From contig NZ_CP023702.1 of NCBI RefSeq assembly GCF_008704555.1, forward strand, positions 3,410,001-3,474,000: DNA of 64,000 bases, written 5' to 3'. The DNA comes from Streptomyces nitrosporeus. GTDB lineage: Bacteria; Actinomycetota; Actinomycetes; Streptomycetales; Streptomycetaceae. The notes beneath the pieces were generated by a model that searched no databases, was not told the DNA's origin, and worked only from the letters and a program-made list of their open reading frames with translations. Shown here piece by piece: positions 43,966-52,899 of this stretch. The stretch's first letter is position 1, and the number at the start of each line of letters is the position of its first letter. Made by a program: the position numbers and the translations under genes.

Positions 43966-45101
43966 GCATCGCCTCGCAGGTATGCGTCTTCCACGCGCTG
44001 CTCCTCGGGGCTAAGCCCGAGACCGAGGTGGTTGCGCAGGTAGTTCACAGTCAGGGTCACGTTCTGGTGGCTCTTGGACACACGGCCGCCGACGATGGCA
44101 CGTCCCTCCCAGTCGGTATTCGCCCGCGCCCAGTCCACCTGCTCAAGCGGGGTGAGCCGCTTCTGCCACTTGGCCGGCGAGGTGGATTCACGCAAGAGGG
44201 AGTTTCCGATTCGCCCGAGGGCATGAAGGGCGATGCCGTGACTATGGATGAAGTCGCGCCGCATCTCGGCGGAGGTGAGAGCACGGGTGCGGACCATCTC
44301 CCACTCAGGGAGGGCCTTGTCGATCGTCTCCCAGTACAGCTGAGCCAGCTCCGTAGCAGCGTCTTGCTTGAGGTCAAGTCCTTGGAGGAGCGCCTGCGTT
44401 CCGTAGTACAGGGCGCTCAAGGTGAACATCATCCGGGAACGGGCCGAGAGATTGCTTTTCTCCATCTCGACGTAGCCCTTGAAGATCTTCGCCCTTCCCG
44501 TCATCTCCCGCACCACCTGGGAGGAAGGGTCCCGGTGGTCGTAGAGAACACCGATGGAGCGCGCCGGACGGACAGCATGCCGGTTGAGGTCGGCGAACAT
44601 CTGCTGGGATCGATCCAACCCGGCGTCGTGGAAGAAAACGACAGCAATCGTCTCCTCGTTCAGGTCTGGGCTCTCCTTGAGGGCGAGCTCGATGGCTGCC
44701 CGTCGGTGCTGCCCATCATTGATCAAGAACCTGGCGTCCATGGGGATGCGGAGCTGCCCTGTGCGGAAGCCTGGGCCATCCGCGCTGTGGCTGTCGAAGT
44801 CCATTTCGCCATCGACCGAAGCAGTCAGAGCACTGAAGACGTAATCAGACGGATTGTCCAGAATGTACTTAGTGAGGGCGGGGAGTCTCCCCTTGTTGAG
44901 GATGCGTTGCGCCCGCAGCTCCGGAGACAGCTCATCTTCGTCAAAGATAAAGATCTTGGGGATCAGCCGTAGCGGGCACATAGAGACGTAGAACTCTCGA
45001 CCTGCCTGAATGCCGCGGATCGCAGGGAAGGTGTACTCGAACCCCGTGGAAGTGCGGGGGGCGACGACTCGGGTCGCAGGTGCCACAGCTTCGCTCTCCA
45101 C
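43962..45101 (-). CDS. dndB: DNA phosphorothioation regulator DndB
   Basis: A 379-residue DGQHR-family protein with NDGQHRRAAIELAL near residue 130 and a long C-terminal helical part. DndB is not essential for modification. In other bacteria it controls dnd transcription, so the repeat cluster upstream may be its target. The GTG at 45101 starts ESEAV. It heads the dndBCDE operon, divergent from dndA as in S. lividans. Confidence 0.94.
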   Translation of the reverse strand: MESEAVAPATRVVAPRTSTGFEYTFPAIRGIQAGREFYVSMCPLRLIPKIFIFDEDELSPELRAQRILNKGRLPALTKYILDNPSDYVFSALTASVDGEMDFDSHSADGPGFRTGQLRIPMDARFLINDGQHRRAAIELALKESPDLNEETIAVVFFHDAGLDRSQQMFADLNRHAVRPARSIGVLYDHRDPSSQVVREMTGRAKIFKGYVEMEKSNLSARSRMMFTLSALYYGTQALLQGLDLKQDAATELAQLYWETIDKALPEWEMVRTRALTSAEMRRDFIHSHGIALHALGRIGNSLLRESTSPAKWQKRLTPLEQVDWARANTDWEGRAIVGGRVSKSHQNVTLTVNYLRNHLGLGLSPEEQRVEDAYLRGDA

Positions 45102-45110
45102 TTCGCAACT

Positions 45111-45339
45111 TTAACGTACTGGCGTCAACTGGCAGCCATCATTTGACGTACCAGCGCTCCCCCTCAGCACCCAGGTCGCGATGGAGCTAGCGCAGGGGCG
45201 AAGCGTGAATCGGTGGGCGCCTCGCCGTGACGCCACCCGGCGGGATGACGTGCGGCACCTCTTGTGTTGACAGAGGCGGCGGCGGTGCCCTGCGGCGCGT
45301 TAACGCGTCGCACGTGTACGTTAACCGATTGACGTACAC
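45111..45339. promoter_or_regulatory. dndA-dndB intergenic control region with TTRACGTAC repeats
   Basis: The nonamer TTRACGTAC occurs at 45111-45119, 45143-45151 and 45329-45337, and inverted at 45316-45324. The last two form a 26-bp imperfect palindrome (45314-45339) with perfect 8-bp outer arms GTGTACGT / ACGTACAC. It sits directly before dndA. The first two lie just upstream of dndB. A shared regulator of both transcripts, perhaps DndB itself, is the simplest reading. Confidence 0.7.
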
Positions 45340-45379
45340 GATGGTACGAGAAACGTCCTAGAAGTGGGTGGCGGTTGTG

Positions 45380-46519
45380 GTGGCGTATCTGGATGTGGCA
45401 GCAACGACTCGGGTGGACCCCCGCGTGGCGGATGTCGTACTCCACTGGATGACTGAAGAGTTCGGCAACGCCGGCAGCCGCACCCATGAGTACGGAGCAC
45501 GCGCCAAGAAGGCGGTGCAAGAAGCTCGGGCATACCTAGCGGGCTCGGTAGGCGCCAAGACGGAGGAGGTCATCTTCACCTCCGGGGCAACCGAGTCGAA
45601 CAACATCGCCCTTCTGGGTATGGCTCCCTACGGCGAGAAGAGTGAGCGACGCCACATCATCACGTCCGCAATCGAGCACAAGGCAGTGCTTGAGCCCCTT
45701 CAGCACCTACAGAGCCGGGGCTTCGAGGTCGACTTCTTGGAGCCGGGAGCATCTGGCCGAATCGAGACAGAGGCGGTACTGGCGAGGCTGCGCCCAGACA
45801 CGCTCTTGGTCTCCCTCATGCACGTGAACAACGAGACTGGCGTCATCCAGCCCGTCGCGGAGCTCGCCGAGAAGCTCTGCGAGACGCCGACATTCCTGCA
45901 TGTCGACGCCGCACAGGGCTACGGCAAGCTCCCGCAGGACCTCAAGGCCCCCATCGACATGATCAGCATCAGCGGCCATAAGATCGGCGCCCCGAAGGGC
46001 GTGGGGGCGCTGGTGACGCGACGACGCGGGTGGGACAAGGTTCCACTGGAGCCGATCATGTTCGGAGGCGGCCAGGAGCGGAAGCTCCGCCCGGGGACGC
46101 TACCTGTGCCGCTGATCATGGGTCTCTATGAAGCAGCAAGGATTTTCAACGAGGGGCAGGCTCGTTGGAAGCGGGACGCCCTTGCGATCCGAGAGCGAAT
46201 GCTCACCGCCCTTGGCAAGACGCGCTTCCGGATTAACGGGGACGCTGATCGCACCGTGCCCCACATTCTGAACGTGACGTTCGATGGCCTCAATGCGGAG
46301 GCGTTGATCGTGCGTCTTAAGAGTCAGGTAGCTGTGGCGACCGGCTCGGCATGCACTAGCGCGGCGTACACGCCCAGTCACGTTCTGACAGCGATGGGAT
46401 TGCCAGAGGAAGTTGCAACCAATGGGCTGCGATTTTCGTGGTTCCCGAGTCAGATTGCAGACTTCGACCCGGAGGATGTGGCAGCGACGATCGCTCGGAT
46501 GCAGCCTGACGCAGTCTGA
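45380..46519 (+). CDS. dndA: Cysteine desulfurase DndA
   Basis: A 379-residue class V PLP enzyme (IscS type). TSGATESNNIALLG, the PLP Lys in ISISGHKIGAPKG and the catalytic Cys in VATGSACTSA are all present. It supplies persulfide sulfur to DndC. The GTG at 45380 is preferred because it gives the family N terminus (AYLDVAATT); GTG at 45368 is possible. It is transcribed away from dndBCDE and converges on the methyltransferase gene 15 bp downstream. Confidence 0.96.
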   Translation: MAYLDVAATTRVDPRVADVVLHWMTEEFGNAGSRTHEYGARAKKAVQEARAYLAGSVGAKTEEVIFTSGATESNNIALLGMAPYGEKSERRHIITSAIEHKAVLEPLQHLQSRGFEVDFLEPGASGRIETEAVLARLRPDTLLVSLMHVNNETGVIQPVAELAEKLCETPTFLHVDAAQGYGKLPQDLKAPIDMISISGHKIGAPKGVGALVTRRRGWDKVPLEPIMFGGGQERKLRPGTLPVPLIMGLYEAARIFNEGQARWKRDALAIRERMLTALGKTRFRINGDADRTVPHILNVTFDGLNAEALIVRLKSQVAVATGSACTSAAYTPSHVLTAMGLPEEVATNGLRFSWFPSQIADFDPEDVAATIARMQPDAV

Positions 46520-46534
46520 TCTTCGAGAGCTGGG

Positions 46535-47974
46535 TCAGCCTTCCGGACGCCGGACGAGCCGGTGGCCGCGCAGTTCGCGGCCGCAGCGGATGAGCTCGGC
46601 TTCCCAGCCCTTCTCGGTGCCGATGAGGTGTGGGTGCTCGTACAGCCCCGCCTTCACCTCGGAGCTGGTGAGCCGGTGGTAACGGTCCACATCGGGGTCG
46701 TCCGGTGCCAGGAACTCATGCTTGCGGTGGAGAAGCGGGCGGTTCTCCGAGTTCGCGTAGGACAGGTGTGACGTCTCGAGGGACTTCAGATCCACTAGGT
46801 AGGAGGACAAGATCCGCGGGTGTGGGTCCTTGTCGAACTCGGGATAGTCGAGCCAACTGACGGCCCGGCCTTGATGCTTCAGCTTCGCCAGGGTCCATTC
46901 CTGTGGGCGGCCGGCGGCGATGGACGCGCAGTGCTCATACAGGCGCAGGATCGTGGGCATACGGCCCAGGGCGCGCCGATGGACGTACAGCGCGGTCGGT
47001 GTCATCTTGCCGATGGCTGAGGCGTTCATGGCGCCGCGCACGTAGGCGTCGTCGCGGAGCTTGAGGAGGAGCCGGTCGGATCGCTGGCAGGCTTCCTTGT
47101 ACGACGTGAAGAAGGATCGGACGTCGAGCTGCACGCCGAGGGGCAAGCTGGCGAAGGGGCCTCGGCCGTTGAACAGCTCCACCGCCAGGTAGAGCAGAGT
47201 GTTCAAGGTGGAGCGCTTTCCGCCCTCAGCAACCTTGCCGGGATCTGCGGTGTCGTTCACCAGTCGCTTTACCTCACCGGGCTTGAGATGCGCGAGGAGT
47301 TCGGCCGTCGCCCGGGGCATCTCGTCAATGCGGGGCAGACGTCCCCGCCGCTCCACGTAGTCGACGAGAGCCGTGATCGCGGACGCGGTGTCCTCGGAGG
47401 TCAGCCACTCGGCATCTGGGGTGATCCGATGGGCGAGATAGCCGAGTCGGGCTGTGTCGTCCTTGAAGACGTAGACGATGCCGGGGGCCGCCGAGACAAC
47501 CCGGGCACCGGTGACTTCCTCGACGTAGGAGCGCAGCTCATTGGCACCGAAGAGATGTTGGAAGGTCTGGCGGCTGGTGAGCAGTCCGTCACCGAATGCC
47601 TCGCCGCGGACTTTGGACTTCTCCCAGGTGAGACGTGCGGAGACGATCAGAACGGTGCTGGCGAGTTCCCAGGCGCGCTTCAGGGTTTCACGGCGTTCAG
47701 CCGGGTCCTCGATCACGTTCAAGACGTAAGTGAGGAGGACAACCGAGGACGGCTCAGCACGCGTCTCCGAGCGGTAGTAGGGGTCCCAGCCGACGACCTT
47801 GCAGTCCAGTCTTTCCAAGGCCCGCACGTCGTCGCCGCGTCCACAGCCGTAGTCGAGGATCGTTCTGTCAGGCGTGAGCTGTCTGTCGGCGAGAGCTTGG
47901 CGGACGGGGACGGAGAGGGCGACACGGCCGATGGCAGTGCGGCGGCGATCACTGTTCCAGGTCTGTTGCTGCAT
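46535..47974 (-). CDS. Dnd-associated putative DNA methyltransferase
   Basis: A 479-residue protein with a SAM-binding motif ILDYGCGRGDD near residue 42 and VVGWDPYY, then VLLTYVLNVIED, in a methyltransferase-like domain. The remainder matches the group named DNA phosphorothioation-associated putative methyltransferase. The ATG at 47974 has GCGAGG upstream. It converges on dndA. It may methylate DNA or another target to protect modified cells; no activity has been assigned by sequence. Confidence 0.85.
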   Translation of the reverse strand: MQQQTWNSDRRRTAIGRVALSVPVRQALADRQLTPDRTILDYGCGRGDDVRALERLDCKVVGWDPYYRSETRAEPSSVVLLTYVLNVIEDPAERRETLKRAWELASTVLIVSARLTWEKSKVRGEAFGDGLLTSRQTFQHLFGANELRSYVEEVTGARVVSAAPGIVYVFKDDTARLGYLAHRITPDAEWLTSEDTASAITALVDYVERRGRLPRIDEMPRATAELLAHLKPGEVKRLVNDTADPGKVAEGGKRSTLNTLLYLAVELFNGRGPFASLPLGVQLDVRSFFTSYKEACQRSDRLLLKLRDDAYVRGAMNASAIGKMTPTALYVHRRALGRMPTILRLYEHCASIAAGRPQEWTLAKLKHQGRAVSWLDYPEFDKDPHPRILSSYLVDLKSLETSHLSYANSENRPLLHRKHEFLAPDDPDVDRYHRLTSSEVKAGLYEHPHLIGTEKGWEAELIRCGRELRGHRLVRRPEG

Positions 47975-48103
47975 TGAGCCTCGCTGCATCTCACGAACCT
48001 GGAGGCAGCGTAGTTGCGGGCAGCGCTGGGCGAGACCTCTTCGAGGAATTTCTTGATCCCAAGGTGCTCGGGGCCGAGGCTTGGGCTTCGTAGCACTCAG
48101 CCC

Positions 48104-49399
48104 TGAGCTGTACTGAGATTTATGGAGTCCCTGATGCCAGGGTTACCGTCCTGGCGAAGGAGATCCACCAGCACCATGGCAGCACCCCGTAAATACCCGG
48201 ACGAGCTCCGCGAGCGCGCGAGGTCCGCACCACCGGCCGCCCCATCGCCCACGTCGCGAAGGACCTGAACATCCACAAGGAAGCCCTGCGCGGCTGGGTC
48301 CGCCAGGCCGAGACCGACCGCGGCGAGCGGGACGACCGGCTCACCACCGCCGAGCTCGACGAGTTGAAGCAACTTCGCAGGGAAAACGCCGAGCTGAAGC
48401 GGGCGAGTGAGATCCTGAAAGCCGCCTCGGTGTTTTTTGCCCAGGAGATCGACCGTCCCCGGACGAGGCCGAGCAGGTGATCGACCACCTGCGTGGATAC
48501 GGCCTCGGGGTCGATCCCGTCTGCCGGGTACTGGAGCTGTCCGCGTCGACGTACTTCGCCCGCAAGAAGCGGCCGAAGTCGGCCCGCCGGCCCTGGGACG
48601 AACAGCTCATGCCGCTGATCGAAAAGATTCATGACGATTCGGGCAGCACCTATGGTGCCCGCCGGATCACGCGGGCCCTGGGGCGCAAGGGCGTCGAGGT
48701 GGCCCGCTGCACCGTCGAGCGGCTGATGGCCGAGCTGGGCCTGGAGGGCGTCACCCGTGGCCGACGACGCCGGACCACGGTTCCAGAGCCGTCGGCACCC
48801 CGTCCGCCGGACCTGGTCGACCGCGACTTCACAGCCTCGCGGTCTGATCAGCCGTGGGTGGCGGACATGATGTATGTCCGCACCTGGTCGGGGTGGGCGA
48901 TGTAGCGTTCGTCCTGGACGTGTACTCGCGGATGATCGTCGGATGGCAGGTCGCGAAGCATATGCGGACAGAACTCCCGCTGGACGCACTGGAGATGGCG
49001 GTGTGGAAGCGCCGGATCAAGAAGGATTCCGGCCTCATTCATCACAGCGACCGCGGGTCGCAATATGTATCAATTCGGCACACCGACCGGCTCGCCGACA
49101 TCGGCGCCTCCGCGTCGGTCGGGTCCGTCGCGGACAGCTATGACAACGCGATGGCCGAGGCCTTGAACGGCACCCTCAAAGCCGAGCTGATCGAGATGCA
49201 GGGCCCCTGGAAGGACGTCGACCAGGTCGAGCGGGCGATCTTCCAGTAGATCACCTGGTACAACGAAGAGCGTCTTCACCCCGCGCTCGACTACGTGCCG
49301 CCGGCCGAGTACGAGGAAGCCTTCTGGCGGAGCCATGACCAAACCCCGCAGTCCGCCTGAAACAAGATCACCGGACTCTACGGAACTCGGTACAGCTCA
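48104..49399 (+). mobile_element. Decayed IS3-family insertion sequence
   Basis: Imperfect terminal inverted repeats of about 26 bp begin TGAGCTGTAC at 48104 and end GTACAGCTCA at 49399. Between them is an orfA/orfB transposase pair. No clear target duplication is visible. The element lies in the middle of an HNH gene, of which only the 5' part remains at its right side. Confidence 0.85.
48176..49360 (+). pseudogene. IS3-family transposase orfA/orfB, inactivated
   Basis: OrfA starts MAAPRKYPDELRERA, then loses frame near 48213-48223, where a 7-bp deletion between GCGCG repeats would explain the loss of VR; the remainder (EVRTTGRPIAHVAKDLNIHK) is in another frame. OrfB (from about 48477) has the IS3 start HLRGYGLGVDPVCRVL and DDE parts YGARRIT and VADSYDNAMAEALNG. 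It has a frameshift near 48893-48903 and an amber TAG at 49247-49249 in place of a sense codon before ITWYNEERLH. Three lesions make it non-functional without correction. Confidence 0.9.
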
Positions 49400-49585
49400 G
49401 TTCCACCAGAGATCTCGTCCTGCTCCGCTCGCCAGCGGTGCCTCGTGCTCCAGAGTTTGCGATGGCCTCTCGGCGCAGTACACGCAGCGACCGCCATGGG
49501 CGGTTAGAACCATGATCCACACCCAGAGCGGCTGGCTCCCCCGGCCCCTACTCAGCACTTCCTGCTTGGCTACTGCCACATCCAC
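49397..49585 (-). pseudogene. 5' remnant of an HNH endonuclease gene truncated by the IS3 element
   Basis: Sixty-two residues from a GTG at 49585 are HNH-like: a GGRCVYC zinc knuckle, then LEHEAPLASGAGRDLWWN. Translation then reaches a TGA supplied by the end of the IS. An HNH domain would normally continue with another CxxC. The sequence on the other side of the IS does not clearly restore the frame, so part may be lost. This is a second nuclease of the dnd island. Confidence 0.75.
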
Positions 49586-49690
49586 CCCTTTGTCGCACAG
49601 TTCGACGACATCGTAAGGAGGTGTGCTGGCAGTCGGCCTTGACTACGTTCGGTAGCGCATCCGTCGGCACTGCTCAGGAATGCGAGGCGC

Positions 49691-50044
49691 TCAGGCTGCG
49701 GCTTCGCCGGGGTCTTCGTCCTCATCTTCCGAGGAGCCGCCCCGCTCGTATCCCGACACATCGATCTCGCGGCCGTCAGAGAGCCGCCTCGTGTGCGGAG
49801 TGACGGCGTGCTTGACGGGCGAGTTCCGCTGCTCGCTCTCGTCCGCAGAGTCAGCGGCCGAGCCGGCGTCCTCGGCGTCGTCCGGGCTAATGGTGTACGC
49901 GACTACTGCGACTGCGAAGAACGCGGCCACGGCACCGAATGCGCCCCCCACGGCGCGGATCGTCGGCTTGTTTTTCTCGTACCATTTCTTCGTCTTCTGA
50001 CCGAAGGAGGTGGGCTCGTCATTTTCGGGCGTGGAGTCAGTCAC
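49691..50044 (-). CDS. Small single-pass membrane protein with acidic tail
   Basis: A 117-residue protein: basic KTKKWYEKNKPT, one hydrophobic segment of about 23 residues (GAFGAVAAFFAVAVVAY), then a highly acidic tail (SEDEDEDPGEAAA). The start is uncertain; GTG at 50044 is taken, and further in-frame GTG codons to 50074 are possible, none with a good SD. It has no recognised family. It could be a real island gene. Confidence 0.5.
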   Translation of the reverse strand: MTDSTPENDEPTSFGQKTKKWYEKNKPTIRAVGGAFGAVAAFFAVAVVAYTISPDDAEDAGSAADSADESEQRNSPVKHAVTPHTRRLSDGREIDVSGYERGGSSEDEDEDPGEAAA

Positions 50045-50484
50045 GCGCACACATCTACCGGACACATCCCCCACCTGTCAGGCAATCAGCCGACATCGCC
50101 CGTCCTCGCCAGGCGAAGTACGTCTGTACCTCTTCCCGGAAGCCTTCTGTGCCGGCCTCCGGGGCGGCTCTGCTCCTTCGCCGCTGGAGAAGGAAGCGGC
50201 CATCTGTGCTGTGGGGCAGCTCGCTGACCACGTGCATTGGGTGCGAGCGTGTCCCGAGAAGCCAACTTTGCGTGACCGGCTCCGCCGATGGGCCTACCCC
50301 GAGTTCTACCGATCCGATCGGACCGCCACCCCACCAAAACCATGGGTTGGTCATCCAGCCGGAGCTTACGAGCGGACGGGTTGACGCATCCGAGCGGGGT
50401 ACGTGCGATCCAAGCTGGCGTTTGAAGTCGAGTACGTGGTCTGTGATCTGTGCGAGATCGGCGGGGTTGAGTCACCTCTTTCTA
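50045..50484. other. No convincing gene
   Basis: These 440 bp between the membrane protein and the IS630 element contain only short ORFs without SD, start or family support. They may be remnants of older island genes. Confidence 0.4.
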
Positions 50485-51590
50485 TTGATCAGAAACTCAT
50501 GGGGTTCTCGTCCAGGACGTAGCGGACGTGCGGGCCGCCGAAGTATCCGCGAATGATGTGTGGCTGACGCTGGCGTCCACGGAAGAAGCGGCGGGTCTCC
50601 GCGGCGAGTTCGGCTTGGTCCCGGGCCCGGTGCCGCTTGGGCAGACTGTGCTTGAGGTCAGCGTTGACCAGCTCGTCGGGGTTCAGCTCGGGCGAGTACG
50701 GGGGCAGGAAGTGCAACTCGACGTCGTCGGGATGGGCAGCGAGCCAGTCGCGGACCTTCCTGGAACGGTGGGCGGAGTGCCCGTCCACCACGAGATGGAC
50801 CTTGCGGTCGAAGTGGCCGGCGAGCCGGTCCAGGAAGCGGCACATCACCTCGGCGGTGAAGCTCTCGGCGAAGACCATGAAGTGCATCCGACCCTTGGTA
50901 CTGATCGCGGACATCGCGTTCACCGAGAACCGGTTGCCGGTCCGCCGCACGACGGGAGTCTTCCCCTTCTCTCCCCAGGTGCGGCCGGTGACCTGGTCAA
51001 AACGGATGCCGACCTGGTCGACGAACAGGACCTCACCGCCGTCCTTCTTCGCCTTCGCCCGGATCGCGGGCCAGGTCTCCTCGTGCCAGCGGCGCACGGC
51101 CTCCGGGTCCTGCTCCACGGCCCGCTTGTCCGGACGCTGGAAGGACAGCCCCCACCGCTTCAGGTACTTACCCACCCCCGGTTCGGTCAGCCGCAGCCGG
51201 TACAGCTTCGCGATCAGCTCGCCCACCAGTCGCCGCGTCCACAACTGCCCGCTCAGCCCCACGTCGCAGGGCCGGTGATCGAGGACCGCCTGCCGCACGG
51301 CGGCCTGCTCGGCCTCCCCGAGCACCTGGTGCACCCCGACCGGCTTGCCCCGCGGCTGCATGACCAGCGCCTCCCGGCCGCCGGCCTGCCACTTCGCCCA
51401 CCACCCATCGACGGCCTTCAGCGACACCCCGAAGACTGCTGCCACGTCCTCACGGCCCCGCCCCGCCACCAACGCGGCCACCGCACGCAACCGCAGCGCC
51501 TCCTGCGCCGACGGCGACAGATGCCGCGCGTCCCCCACCAGATCGCTCACACCCCACCAACGACTCAGAACCCAAACCGTTTCGGATCAA
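50485..51590 (-). mobile_element. IS630-family insertion sequence
   Basis: A 1106-bp element with inverted ends (TTGATCAGAAAC left; TTGATCCGAAAC as the right end read inward) flanked by TA on both sides (50483-50484 and 51591-51592). TA duplication is characteristic of the IS630/Tc1 superfamily. The transposase ORF is intact. Confidence 0.9.
50489..51550 (-). CDS. IS630-family transposase
   Basis: A 353-residue transposase. The N-terminal helix-turn-helix (VAAVFGVSLKAVDGWWAKW) is followed by the DDE domain: FVDQVGIRF, VVDGHSAHRS and LPPYSPELNPDEL. The gene is complete with no stop or frameshift, so the element may still move. Confidence 0.95.
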   Translation of the reverse strand: MSDLVGDARHLSPSAQEALRLRAVAALVAGRGREDVAAVFGVSLKAVDGWWAKWQAGGREALVMQPRGKPVGVHQVLGEAEQAAVRQAVLDHRPCDVGLSGQLWTRRLVGELIAKLYRLRLTEPGVGKYLKRWGLSFQRPDKRAVEQDPEAVRRWHEETWPAIRAKAKKDGGEVLFVDQVGIRFDQVTGRTWGEKGKTPVVRRTGNRFSVNAMSAISTKGRMHFMVFAESFTAEVMCRFLDRLAGHFDRKVHLVVDGHSAHRSRKVRDWLAAHPDDVELHFLPPYSPELNPDELVNADLKHSLPKRHRARDQAELAAETRRFFRGRQRQPHIIRGYFGGPHVRYVLDENPMSF

Positions 51591-51591
51591 T

Positions 51592-51916
51592 ATACCCGGC
51601 AGGAAAGATGCCTTCACGTAGAACCATGGCGAGCGCAGCGAGCCTGAGTGGGCCCCTGAAGCCGTACTCGGGCGCCTCAGGCTGGGCCGCCCCTGGGCCG
51701 TCCGAGGTTGCTCAACGGCACCCGATAACGACCAATGGCGACCGCTCACGCCAAGTCGACCAGCGTCCCCACCTGCGAAAACCCTGGTGGACGAGATATT
51801 CCGCAAGACCCGGGGCAAGAAGAAGTAAGCACTTGTCACGGGTACACGGCCCCTCCGCAGGCGGTTCTCCGCCCGGTGGAGGGCCCGTTGCCGTACCGGG
51901 AGGCCCCGGTGGAGCC
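51592..51916. other. Right end of the island and flank
   Basis: These 325 bp hold the right 19-bp repeat and, after it, a hairpin (CCCTCCGCAGG to CCGGTGGAGGG around 51853-51889) that looks like the original gpm terminator of this chromosome. An open frame ending at the repeat reads LVDEIFRKTRGKKK then stop, but it has no start or family and is not called as a gene. Confidence 0.5.
51813..51831. repeat. attR-like 19-bp direct repeat
   Basis: Exact copy of the left repeat (GGGCAAGAAGAAGTAAGCA). Both copies are followed within 50 bp by hairpins sharing a GGTTCTCCGC loop. This suggests that the incoming element brought the 3' flank of gpm from an earlier host. Confidence 0.8.
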
Positions 51917-52339
51917 TCATCGGGCCGGCGGAGGGCCGTCCGGGGTGCCGAAGTGGATGCCGGAGAAGTCACGGCCCTGGAGGACCGGGCCGTTCTGGGT
52001 GCCGCCGCTGATGTCGTTGCGCGTCTCGCCATCACCGGTCCGCAGCGCCTGCGCCTGCTGGTGCCACTGCGCGAGCCCCGCCCCGAAGGCGGGCTCGGAC
52101 CGGGCCCGGTGCCCCAGGGCCTCGCTCAACCGCCTTGCGCGTTCCTCGTCGTGGGGTGCCGAGACCAGTGCGTCCAGTTCGTCCTCGGCGGCCGCCAGGG
52201 CGGGCGGGCCGCCCTCTTCCGCGTCGCGTCCCCGGCTCCTGCGCACCAGTCCGCTCAGCGTCAGCCAGAGGTGCCGCCCGGCCTCCCCCGCGGTCCCGGT
52301 CGCCAGTGCCACGAGCAGTGCTGCCGAGATCGGTTCCAT
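51917..52339 (-). CDS. Small STAND-associated protein with GPxxQxRDxxGxHF tail
   Basis: A 140-residue protein of unknown function. A hydrophobic N-terminal helix (ISAALLVALATGTAGEAG) is followed by a charged region and a C-terminal GGTQNGPVLQGRDFSGIHFG. That motif recurs in the STAND NTPase encoded at 56130-58587. The first 110 residues show no recognised domain, except that they may be helical. The ATG at 52339 has no strong SD. It lies downstream of the SARP gene in the same orientation. Confidence 0.7.
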   Translation of the reverse strand: MEPISAALLVALATGTAGEAGRHLWLTLSGLVRRSRGRDAEEGGPPALAAAEDELDALVSAPHDEERARRLSEALGHRARSEPAFGAGLAQWHQQAQALRTGDGETRNDISGGTQNGPVLQGRDFSGIHFGTPDGPPPAR

Positions 52340-52899
52340 GCTCCGCGCCCCCCGTCCACGAACGGATCGATGCGCCATGGTCCCAGGAACAGTGTCTTCC
52401 GGGGAGGGCGCGAACCGGTCGCGCCCACGAGCCGGCGGCCGTCTGCCGGCGGCCGGGGAGGAGGGCCGCCGGCCGGGCCCCGGTGCCGGGCCGCGCCCGT
52501 GGCCCGGTGCCGGCGGCCGTCTGCCGGCACCGGGAACCGCATTCGTCAGAGGAAAGCCCCGCCGGCCCCGGTCAGGAATCCGCCCGGCCTTGCGGTGTAT
52601 GCAATACATGTAAATGACATCAATATAAGGGCGCGGAGAAAATTACGCATTGGTTCGCTTTCTCTGTGCAATGAGCGGGCAGCCCCCTTCCCCACGGAAG
52701 CGGCGGCTGCGTTTCGATTGGCCACAGCCTAGCGCCAAAGCGGGGACCTTGATCACCCGTCATCCGGCCCACGAGGCGCCCATTGCCTCATGCGCGCCGC
52801 TGTCATATGCCTATGGCATATAAAATTGAATGTATGCAGGAATTCCCGCCCATCGCGCCGCCCGAAGCCTCACAGGCTTCGGCGCGCGCGTAGTCATAC
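52340..52899. promoter_or_regulatory. AT-rich intergenic region between the small gene and SARP gene
   Basis: No gene is seen in these 560 bp. A 20-bp direct repeat occurs at 52431-52450 and 52509-52528. The 52600-52830 segment is AT-rich, with a 17-bp palindrome ATATGCC-tat-GGCATAT at 52805-52821 followed by AAAATTG. It may hold the promoter of the small gene and the terminator of the SARP gene. Confidence 0.5.

Larger units (their letters stand above)
33792..51831. mobile_element. 18-kb DNA phosphorothioation genomic island
   Basis: The interval between the two 19-bp repeats has visibly lower GC and different codon use from both flanks. It carries dndA-E, a Dnd-associated methyltransferase, putative nucleases, a GHKL ATPase and two insertion sequences. 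Core genes (gpm, phoU) end exactly at the left repeat. No integrase, relaxase or conjugation gene is present, so it appears fixed or dependent on functions in trans. Confidence 0.82.

Noticed and set aside
50010-50384. Plus-strand frame of 124 codons left of the IS630 element
   Set aside because: It overlaps the start of the membrane-protein gene on the other strand, lacks an SD, and shows no family resemblance.
51721-51828. Short gene ending LVDEIFRKTRGKKK at the right island repeat
   Set aside because: No start codon, SD or family; the end matches gpm only because of the 19-bp repeat, so it is treated as attachment-site sequence.
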